A stretch of DNA of 41,932 nt from the NCBI GenBank assembly GCA_944332395.1, contig CALVJV010000023.1:1-41932 (forward strand), written 5' to 3'. Under the pieces are notes generated by a model. It was not told where the DNA came from. It ran no database searches and saw only the letters and a program-made list of their open reading frames with translations. Numbering within the stretch: position 1 is the stretch's first letter; each line of letters begins with the position of its first letter. Below, piece by piece: positions 15,407-21,852 of the stretch. A program made the translations under genes and the position numbers. Source of the DNA: an uncultured Clostridia bacterium (lineage in GTDB: Bacteria > Bacillota > Clostridia > Christensenellales > UBA1242).

Positions 15407-16849
15407 TTAGAATTGAGCTAAAGCTCTTTTATATAAAACAATTTTTCTGTCTTGAGGCATTATATCTTCTAAATTGGAATTTTGTTCTTTTAGAATTTGT
15501 GGATTGACTTTTAAGTCTTTTGCTATTGAAAATATTGTTTGTCCTGATACTGCTTGATATACAATTACAGACTTATTGTCTTGTTCTAATTCTGGGCCAA
15601 CCTCTATTGAACTGGTGTATAATTCATAACATTCTGTGATTTGAATATTTGAGCAAATAACTGCGAGTTCAACATCTACTTCTTTGGCTTTCTTTTTAGA
15701 AAAAGATTTTATAATTATATTAGAAATAATGTCTGGGTTGATTTGATTAATAGGACTAGATAGAATTACAGATTCTAAATTATCCGTTTCGGCATGTTTA
15801 TAAATAATTGTGCACTCAACAACGGCACCTTTTTCATTTTTGGTGACAAATGGTGATGTTACTGCCAATATAGAGCCAAGGTTTACCGTTTTTTCTTTGG
15901 TCGTTAAAGTTATTGTTAATTCATTTTCAACACTTTGTTTTGCAACAAACTTTTCATTTAAAAATCCCGTTGATGAAATTATAAGTTCATTCTTATCTGA
16001 ATATGCGTCTTCAAGCAAATCAATAGATTTATTAGCAAAGACTAAAGCTTCTACTTTTAAGGTTGCATTTATGTTTAGTATTCCACTTGTTCCTGATTGA
16101 GAAATTGAAGCAACGCATGAATCTATTTTTAAATTTGCATCTACTAAGTTTTCGGGGCGAGCTCCCATTGCGGATATTTCGCTTGAAAATTCAATTCTTT
16201 TAAAAGTGTTTTTTATATTTCCTTCTAGTTCGGAACATAGCCAAACCAAAAGTTCACCATCAACGATAATGACATCATCAACTACGTTGGTTTTTGTTAG
16301 ATTGCAGGCACTTTCGCATTTTAATATGCGATCTGCAGATAGATCTGATTCATCAACAATTAAAATCTTATCATCTGCCACGGCAGAAAGTGTTTGTACT
16401 TCTATATTTTTTACTTTTTCAAAAATTTCTGAACTTCCGGGTTTAACGCCTACAATTTCATTACAAACAAGCGTATTAATTTTAAATTCAAACGTAGAAT
16501 TAATTATGATTTCGGTTTCTGATAGGATTTGTGCGTTGGTTTCTTTTTCTTCGCAAACAATAAAAAATTGCGAGCCCTGAATGTTCTCAAATGTTGTAGA
16601 GTACTCTATAGTTTTTATAATAGATTTTAGTTTGTTTTCGTTGTCGAGATATAATATTTGTAGATTTGCGTTTCCAATAACAGAAAGATTGTTTGCTATC
16701 AATTCATTGTTTTTTGTCGTAGGTTTGCAACTGATAGCAATAATTTTATTTGGATTTTCTGCTTCGACTTTTGTTTGAAAATTATAATATTCATTTGAAA
16801 GATTTATCTTGTGGTAGGTTTTTGTGTTGGGTGTTTGTTCGAATGTCAT
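15407..16849 (-). CDS. SPOCS (DUF3794) domain protein with C-terminal LysM, 480 aa
   Basis: Most of the protein is beta-rich repeats of SPOCS type; the segments around residues 30-130, 165-280 and 300-410 show the alternating hydrophobic pattern and EVD-like cores. A LysM peptidoglycan-binding domain closes it (about 430-478: YQAVSGQTIFSIAKDLKVNPQ). SPOCS-LysM proteins of Clostridia are linked to the spore coat or cortex. No signal peptide is seen, as expected for a coat protein made in the mother-cell cytoplasm. GGAGG ribosome site. It lies 58 nt downstream of veg and 85 nt upstream of spoIIR, forming a small sporulation cluster. Confidence 0.88.
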   Translation of the reverse strand: MTFEQTPNTKTYHKINLSNEYYNFQTKVEAENPNKIIAISCKPTTKNNELIANNLSVIGNANLQILYLDNENKLKSIIKTIEYSTTFENIQGSQFFIVCEEKETNAQILSETEIIINSTFEFKINTLVCNEIVGVKPGSSEIFEKVKNIEVQTLSAVADDKILIVDESDLSADRILKCESACNLTKTNVVDDVIIVDGELLVWLCSELEGNIKNTFKRIEFSSEISAMGARPENLVDANLKIDSCVASISQSGTSGILNINATLKVEALVFANKSIDLLEDAYSDKNELIISSTGFLNEKFVAKQSVENELTITLTTKEKTVNLGSILAVTSPFVTKNEKGAVVECTIIYKHAETDNLESVILSSPINQINPDIISNIIIKSFSKKKAKEVDVELAVICSNIQITECYELYTSSIEVGPELEQDNKSVIVYQAVSGQTIFSIAKDLKVNPQILKEQNSNLEDIMPQDRKIVLYKRALAQF

Positions 16850-16907
16850 ATTTTGCCTCCATAAACAATTTATATTGAATTTTATGGTGCAAAAATCAAA
16901 ATTATGA

Positions 16908-17159
16908 CTAATTTTTATTTTCTATTTTTTTTATCTTAACATTTCCGCATAAAACATCTGAATAAGAACAGGAAATTTTATTTGGAATATGAGTTTCGCC
17001 CACATTCACAACGAATACACTTGGATACATGTTTTCTATTGTTCCCACTAATTTTTCTATTTTTTTTCTACCATGACTAACTTGGACTTTAATAGGGTGT
17101 CCTTTTAAGGCTTCAATAGAACTAATTATATCTTTTATTGTCTGATTTACTTTTCTCAT
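16908..17159 (-). CDS. veg: Veg family protein (DUF1021), 83 aa
   Basis: A small SH3-like barrel protein, recognisable by IKDIISSIEALKGHPIKVQ, the SHGRKK segment and GTIENMYPSVFVV. Veg is abundant in vegetative Bacillus and has been linked to biofilm gene control and to spore outgrowth. Good GGAG site. First gene of the veg-SPOCS-spoIIR run. Confidence 0.95.
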   Translation of the reverse strand: MRKVNQTIKDIISSIEALKGHPIKVQVSHGRKKIEKLVGTIENMYPSVFVVNVGETHIPNKISCSYSDVLCGNVKIKKIENKN

Positions 17160-17215
17160 TTTTACTCCGTAGTTTTATTATTGACTAATAAATATAAAAT
17201 AAACCTAAAAAGATT

Positions 17216-17246
17216 TTGAAAGTATTTCTAGTCATGATATTATAAT
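17216..17246 (+). promoter_or_regulatory. Promoter of the 17251 gene, leaderless arrangement
   Basis: TTGAAA (17216-17221) with TATTAT (17238-17243, 16-nt spacer) or TATAAT (17241-17246, 19-nt spacer). The start should fall at or near the ATG at 17251, with no ribosome site. Confidence 0.6.
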
Positions 17247-17250
17247 AAAT

Positions 17251-17571
17251 ATGAAATGTGTTTTATTGGCATCTATAACTCAAACCTTTAAAGAAGATCC
17301 GCTTCTTTGGTTGTGGTTGTTTTTAGGTGTCGTTGGTCTTGTCCTATTAGGTATTTGTATATCATGGTTTTGGGGGAAACCAGTAGTTATTTTTTATATT
17401 GACAAAGAAGTAAAGTCTATAATTCCATTTTCGCGGGGAGAAAAGTTTGTCATTCCCATTGAGCTTACAGAGTATAAGTGGTTTTTAGATAAAGATTGTA
17501 AAATCCCTTTGCCGCCCGATGTCGTAGTAAAAAAACGAGTTAATAGATTTTATACTAAATCAAAGATATAA
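17251..17571 (+). CDS. Single-pass membrane protein, 106 aa, unknown
   Basis: One clear membrane helix (about 19-41, LWLWLFLGVVGLVLLGICISWF) is followed by a beta-type domain. The segment YKWFLDKDCKIPLPPDVVVKK followed by RFYTK has the W-[FY]-x-D-x-x-C-x-x-P...V...FY spacing of listerial InlB-like B-repeats (Flg_new), though a single degenerate copy. Which side of the membrane this part lies on is not clear. Eleven nt separate it from the O-antigen-ligase-like gene, so they are probably one operon. Function unknown. Confidence 0.65.
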   Translation: MKCVLLASITQTFKEDPLLWLWLFLGVVGLVLLGICISWFWGKPVVIFYIDKEVKSIIPFSRGEKFVIPIELTEYKWFLDKDCKIPLPPDVVVKKRVNRFYTKSKI

Positions 17572-17582
17572 GAGCATTACTT

Positions 17583-18926
17583 ATGTTGAAAAGGCATTTG
17601 AATAAATTCATGAACAATATTTGTCCTCCGTGTCCCAATGATGTGTGGCTGTATTTTTCATGTTTAATAGCTCTTATTCCTGTTTTTTATTCTATTTTTG
17701 ACGGCATGATAAGTTATATGACATTGAATTTTCTTTTTGGGTTAGCCATTTTTGTTTATTTAGTGTGGCGGCTTATAACAAAACTAATTCAAAAGGAAAA
17801 AATAGAATTCACGCGGAATCCACTGGTGTATTTTTTTGCTCTTTTCATTTTTTTGATATTTTTAGGTGCGTTTTTTAGCATTGACATTAAGGCGTCATGG
17901 TTTGGTATGACAAACGAAGGCCATACTCGTGAAAGTGTTTGGCAATTTATATTCTATTTTCTTTTTGGTGTGGTGGCTTATAATTTAAATTCAAATAACA
18001 AAAAATGGATATTATCATTAATTGTTTTGTTGTCATGTTTCTATGTTATATTGGGATTCTGTGATCCTTATGGAAAGGTAATTGCTGGGTTTTCAAGTAA
18101 TTCCTATAAATATTCGCTTATGTTTTTTAATCCAAATCACTCGGCTTATTTAATTTGTGCTACGGCAATGCTTGCTGGAGTCAAGATGGTTTATGCCAAC
18201 AAGCTATCACAAAAAATTCTCTGGGGAGCTTGTTATTTTATTCAATCTGTATTTTTAATCATGAATTCGTCGACCGGCCCCATTTTGGCATTGATAATTA
18301 GTTTGGTTGGATTTGTAATATATATATTTATTTATGATAGTAGAAAAATTAACACTACGGGCATTCTTGTGTTTTTATTTGTTGTATCGTGGCTTTTAAT
18401 AGATTTTACTCCCAAAATTGCTGTCCAGAAAAGGGAGCCTTATTATTTACATGAACAAATTATACAACCATTTTTTGCGATTTTTGGCAGGGAAATGGTT
18501 TTCACAAAAATAGATGGCAAGGGAATTTCCGTTGTATTGCAGAATGAAAATATTGTAGAAAGGTTAGAAATGTGGAAAAAATGTTTTGTCAATATGATAG
18601 ACCGTCCATTACTAGGCACTGGGGTTGGAACATTTAAAACTGCAAATCCAGAATTTGGTCTTACAAACCCGCATAATGAAATTTTACAATATGGCGCAAC
18701 TTTTGGTATTCCTGCAATGATAAGCTATTTAGCTGGAATTTTAGGTGTTTTTTTGTTTATAACTAAAAATAAAAAAAATAAAAATGAATGGGCTATAATT
18801 TCGGGATTTTCTGTTTTTTGCTATTTTATAAGCTCTTTATTTGGAGCCACAATACCAGGGGTTTTAGCTGTCTTTTCGTTAATTTTAGGCATTTCGGTTA
18901 AGGGGGCTACAGGAACAAAGAATTAA
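17583..18926 (+). CDS. O-antigen ligase / polymerase-like membrane protein, 447 aa
   Basis: A polytopic protein with about 10-12 membrane helices. A large loop (about 275-360) carries the Wzy_C hallmarks: ERLEMWKKCFVNMIDRPLLG, GTGVGTFK and NPHNEILQYGATFGIPAM. Such proteins move or polymerise lipid-linked glycans on the outer membrane leaflet; in Gram-positives the product may be a cell-wall or capsular polymer. No glycosyltransferases are adjacent, so the substrate is open. The ribosome site is weak. Confidence 0.85.
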   Translation: MLKRHLNKFMNNICPPCPNDVWLYFSCLIALIPVFYSIFDGMISYMTLNFLFGLAIFVYLVWRLITKLIQKEKIEFTRNPLVYFFALFIFLIFLGAFFSIDIKASWFGMTNEGHTRESVWQFIFYFLFGVVAYNLNSNNKKWILSLIVLLSCFYVILGFCDPYGKVIAGFSSNSYKYSLMFFNPNHSAYLICATAMLAGVKMVYANKLSQKILWGACYFIQSVFLIMNSSTGPILALIISLVGFVIYIFIYDSRKINTTGILVFLFVVSWLLIDFTPKIAVQKREPYYLHEQIIQPFFAIFGREMVFTKIDGKGISVVLQNENIVERLEMWKKCFVNMIDRPLLGTGVGTFKTANPEFGLTNPHNEILQYGATFGIPAMISYLAGILGVFLFITKNKKNKNEWAIISGFSVFCYFISSLFGATIPGVLAVFSLILGISVKGATGTKN

Positions 18927-18995
18927 TAATATAAATAAACAGGAAACATAAATAATTTTACGAATTTATTTTAAATGGATTTTACTAAACCCATA

Positions 18996-19038
18996 AAATA
19001 AAAGAAAAGAATGAGCCATACATTCTTTTCTTTTATTT
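18996..19038. terminator. Long perfect hairpin, probable bidirectional terminator
   Basis: An 18-bp perfect stem (18996-19013 with 19021-19038, built from AAAAGAAAAGAATG and its complement) around AGCCATA lies between the convergent O-antigen-ligase-like gene and the 93-aa membrane gene. The purine/pyrimidine split of the arms is striking. The T tracts are inside the stem, not after it. Confidence 0.65.
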
Positions 19039-19065
19039 AAAGTCATTTTTTAATTATAATAAAAA

Positions 19066-19347
19066 TTAAGCGACTAATGGAACTATTATTCCTACGATTA
19101 CAAGCATTAAACACAAAATATAAAACACTTTCCAAATTGTTTGTCTATTTCTTACATAACGCCATGCTAAAATAGCTACAACTATTATCATACATGCAGC
19201 AGCCACGCCTTGTAATGCAGATACAATTATTAAACTTACATTAACTAAAGCTAGAATCATGCTGACAACATATAAAATTGCGACTATAGCAATCATGTAG
19301 AAACTAAATTTATTAAGTCCTAATTTATTGTTATTGTTGTCTGCCAT
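19066..19347 (-). CDS. Small integral membrane protein, 93 aa, unknown
   Basis: About three membrane helices (FYMIAIVAILYVVSMILALV; LIIVSALQGVAAACMIIVVAIL; VFYILCLMLVIVGIIVPLV), with a polar N-terminus rich in Asn (MADNNNNKLG). ATG follows AAAGGAGATATTTT, a good site. No catalytic motif. It lies 66 nt downstream of the nucleoside hydrolase gene and could share its transcript. Confidence 0.7.
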   Translation of the reverse strand: MADNNNNKLGLNKFSFYMIAIVAILYVVSMILALVNVSLIIVSALQGVAAACMIIVVAILAWRYVRNRQTIWKVFYILCLMLVIVGIIVPLVA

Positions 19348-19413
19348 AAAATATCTCCTTTCTTTTTTTGGTTAAATTATAATACTAATATATTGGTTTG
19401 TAAAACAAAAATG

Positions 19414-20322
19414 TTATATTTTTAAATAAGACAAGCTTTTTATTCTTGAGTACATAAATTTTATAAAAGCAGTTCTATTTAAATCTGTGACTAAAAACAA
19501 GTTGCTTTTTTTATTGGGTATTGCGGTTAACTTCCCAATGTTTGATTTGTAATCAACATGTATGTCAACGGGTTCTATTTTAAAGTATTGAGGTTCGACA
19601 AGATACATATATGTGCAAACGTCATTGTTGGAAACAAATTGTTCTGTAAATCCTGGTTCCCAATAGGTAGAAAATGTTTTTGCCAAAAAGCTGCCAAAAT
19701 TATTCATCTTTTCAATGTGATCTACTTGGCTTTTTGTAAAGCGAGCCTTTGTTCTGCCAATTGACGAAGGAATCATAATTGTTTTTATTTTTGATTTTAC
19801 TACGCAATCAAAAGATTTTGCATCTGCTCTCGAGTTGTACGAAACATGGTTGGGATTGTTTGGCAATCCTAATGAACCACCCATAAAAATTATCTGTTTT
19901 ATTAATTTTTTTGAACTTGGGTATTTTTTTAAGAGTTTTGCAACATTTGTGTGTGGTCCACACATAAGAATTGTGATTTGATTTGGATAACGTTTTATTA
20001 TTTCAAACATTGCATCGGCAACGTCAATTGTTTTTAACTTATGATTTGTTTTTGATGGAATTTGATATCCACCTATAGCATTATTCCCATGCATAAACAT
20101 GGCATTTTCCATTTCAGTTTGATCGCCCTTAACCACGTCTTTGTCTATGTCTAACAAATCCAAAATATGCAATATAGACCTGGAACTTTGTTCAACGGGT
20201 ACATTCCCCGAAACGGAGGTTAATAATTTTATATCCAATCTTGGGTCAGTTAATGCAAGAAATAAACAAGTCGCGTCATCTACTCCAGGATCTGAGTCAA
20301 TGATTACTAATTCTTCATTCAT
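19414..20322 (-). CDS. Inosine/uridine-preferring nucleoside hydrolase family, 302 aa
   Basis: Hydrolyses the N-glycosidic bond of ribonucleosides for salvage. The N-terminal IIDSDPGVDDA (about 7-17) is the Ca2+-binding DxDxxxDD motif. MHGNNAIGGY and ILMCGPHTNVAKL follow, then IIFMGG, and VDIHVDY near residue 270 is the region of the C-terminal Asp/His ligands. Typical length. No ribosome site; TATACT lies 6 nt before the ATG. Confidence 0.9.
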   Translation of the reverse strand: MNEELVIIDSDPGVDDATCLFLALTDPRLDIKLLTSVSGNVPVEQSSRSILHILDLLDIDKDVVKGDQTEMENAMFMHGNNAIGGYQIPSKTNHKLKTIDVADAMFEIIKRYPNQITILMCGPHTNVAKLLKKYPSSKKLIKQIIFMGGSLGLPNNPNHVSYNSRADAKSFDCVVKSKIKTIMIPSSIGRTKARFTKSQVDHIEKMNNFGSFLAKTFSTYWEPGFTEQFVSNNDVCTYMYLVEPQYFKIEPVDIHVDYKSNIGKLTAIPNKKSNLFLVTDLNRTAFIKFMYSRIKSLSYLKI

Positions 20323-20328
20323 GGGGTT

Positions 20329-20357
20329 AGTATAGCAAATTTGTAATTTAAAAGCAA
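20329..20357 (-). promoter_or_regulatory. Promoter of the nucleoside hydrolase gene, leaderless arrangement
   Basis: Minus strand: TTGCTT (20357-20352), 17-nt spacer, TGC-TATACT (20334-20329, extended -10). It is 6 nt from the ATG at 20322, so transcription should begin at about the start codon. Confidence 0.6.
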
Positions 20358-20371
20358 ATGAAAAGAAATGT

Positions 20372-20821
20372 TTATTTATGATATGGTAAATTATTAATTA
20401 TAGTATAGGCACGATATAACTGCTCGAGTGCGACGACCCTAAAAAGCTGATGCGGAAATGTTATTGATCCGAAGCTGATTTTTTTGTTTATATGTTTTTT
20501 TACTCGATCGTCGATGCCGTTTGATCCGCCTATAATAAAAGTTAATTGCGCTCCATTTGAATTTTTTATCATCTGCGCAAAATCATTGCTTGTTAATGAT
20601 TCTCCTTTGATGTCAAACAAGATAGAGTCTCCCTTTAAGTAATTCATAATTTGGGCTGATTCTTTTTCTATTTTTATATTCGTAGGTAAAAATGAATATT
20701 CAGTTAATTCTATTATTTCTAAAGAGCAAAACTTGGAAAGTCGCTTTTTGTATTCCAAAATTGCTTCTTTTAAATATTGTTCTTTTATGGTTCCAATAAC
20801 TATAAGTTTAATTTTTTGCAT
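20372..20821 (-). CDS. rlmH: 23S rRNA (pseudouridine1915-N3)-methyltransferase RlmH, 149 aa
   Basis: SPOUT-fold methyltransferase acting on pseudouridine 1915 of 23S rRNA. Motifs: KLIVIGTIKEQYLKEAI, IKIEKESAQI, SILFDIKGESLTSNDFA, the SAM-knot FIIGGSNGID and the C-terminal ITFPHQLFRVVALEQLYRAY. Typical length; ends in YHK. TATAAT on the minus strand (20832-20827) ends 5 nt before the ATG with no ribosome site. Divergent from yabP. Confidence 0.96.
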   Translation of the reverse strand: MQKIKLIVIGTIKEQYLKEAILEYKKRLSKFCSLEIIELTEYSFLPTNIKIEKESAQIMNYLKGDSILFDIKGESLTSNDFAQMIKNSNGAQLTFIIGGSNGIDDRVKKHINKKISFGSITFPHQLFRVVALEQLYRAYTIINNLPYHK

Positions 20822-20917
20822 ACTTAATTATAATAAAAAATTTTACATTATAAAATAAATAATTATCATTTTTTTTAAATTTAATACATATTTTAGTGAA
20901 AAGGAGGGCAGCGCAAA

Positions 20918-21172
20918 ATGTCAGATGCACTACATTGTATAGAATTAAAAGACGCAAAGGATTTAAGTATAACGGGGGTTGAATTTGTTCAAAGTGCAAC
21001 GCCTACATCGATAGTAATAAATACGATTTGTGGCGGGCTTGTTGTAAAAGGAAAACAATTACATGTCGAAAAGGTTGATTTAGAATTAAAGGAATTTTTA
21101 GCAAGCGGTAAAATTGAGGAAATAAAGTATGTTCCTGCAAAAAAATCTTTTTTAAAAAGGTTGTTAAAATAA
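20918..21172 (+). CDS. yabP: Spore cortex/sporulation protein YabP, 84 aa
   Basis: YabP-like pattern: LSITGVEFVQSATPTSIVINT, GGLVVKGKQLHVEKVDLE and a final Gly-Lys-Ile-x-x-x-x-Tyr. In Bacillus, yabP is a sigma-E gene in a yabP-yabQ-divIC order, and that order is reproduced here. AAGGAGGG ribosome site. The upstream region contains TACATATTTT, loosely like a sigma-E -10, without a convincing -35. Confidence 0.9.
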   Translation: MSDALHCIELKDAKDLSITGVEFVQSATPTSIVINTICGGLVVKGKQLHVEKVDLELKEFLASGKIEEIKYVPAKKSFLKRLLK

Positions 21173-21523
21173 GTGGAGATCGGTGAATTTTTTGCTTTTG
21201 CTATAGCCGGAATAATAGGTGGATTGTTTTTTGATGCCGGTAAAATTGTTCGAATTATATTTTTAAATAAACTTATTGTTACCGCTATAATTGATTTTAT
21301 TTGTATTGTACTTATAAGCTTTGTGATGTTTTTTGTTCATTATAAATACTTAAACTTTCAAGTAGGAATAGTTTCGAGTGGCATTTTTTTATTGTTTTTT
21401 GGAATAGAACGAATTTCGTTAGGATTTTTGCTTGCCAAATTTTCGTCTAGATTATATAATTGTGGGGTAAAACTGAGTTTAAAATTAAAATCAACGCAAC
21501 TAGGCAAAAGAATTTTTAGGTAG
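21173..21523 (+). CDS. yabQ: Spore cortex biosynthesis protein YabQ, about 116 aa
   Basis: Membrane protein with about four helices (FFAFAIAGIIGGLFFDAG, IIDFICIVLISFVMFF and others) and a basic C-terminal tail. In Bacillus, YabQ is needed for cortex formation. It begins directly at the yabP stop; GTG 21173 or the GTG at 21182 (after GGAG) may be used. Identity rests on topology and the yabP-yabQ-divIC order. Confidence 0.82.
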   Translation: MEIGEFFAFAIAGIIGGLFFDAGKIVRIIFLNKLIVTAIIDFICIVLISFVMFFVHYKYLNFQVGIVSSGIFLLFFGIERISLGFLLAKFSSRLYNCGVKLSLKLKSTQLGKRIFR

Positions 21524-21533
21524 AGGGAAGCTG

Positions 21534-21815
21534 ATGAAAGAGAAAAAATTTAAAATGTTTGTAACTTTATCTACGGTTGTTATGGCATTTACCATGTTTG
21601 CACTATTAATAGTTTCAATTACTCAATTTATTAGAATATCAAAACTTACAAACAAGAAAGAAACAATGCAGATTCAACTAAATTATTTGGAACAAACAGA
21701 AACAGCCATTCGTAATTCAATATCTGATTATAAGAAAGTGGACTTTGTGGAAGATTATGCTAGAGAATGGTTAGGCTTTATAAAAGACGGCGATGTGATT
21801 TATGAGTTTGAATAA
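21534..21815 (+). CDS. divIC: Septum formation initiator DivIC/FtsB family, 93 aa
   Basis: Short cytoplasmic N-terminus, one membrane helix (about 9-30), then an external coiled coil (ISKLTNKKETMQIQLNYLEQTE) and the family end motif VEDYAREWLGFIKDGDVIYEF. A divisome bitopic protein that pairs with FtsL. GAGGG ribosome site. Follows yabQ after 10 nt. Confidence 0.9.
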   Translation: MKEKKFKMFVTLSTVVMAFTMFALLIVSITQFIRISKLTNKKETMQIQLNYLEQTETAIRNSISDYKKVDFVEDYAREWLGFIKDGDVIYEFE

Positions 21816-21817
21816 AT

Positions 21818-21848
21818 AAAAAAGCACTGTAATAAACAGTACTTTTTT
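21818..21848. terminator. Bidirectional terminator between divIC and the P-type ATPase
   Basis: AAAAAAGCACTGT and ACAGTACTTTTTT pair with a single C-A mismatch around AATAA. Confidence 0.8.
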
Positions 21849-21852
21849 ATTT

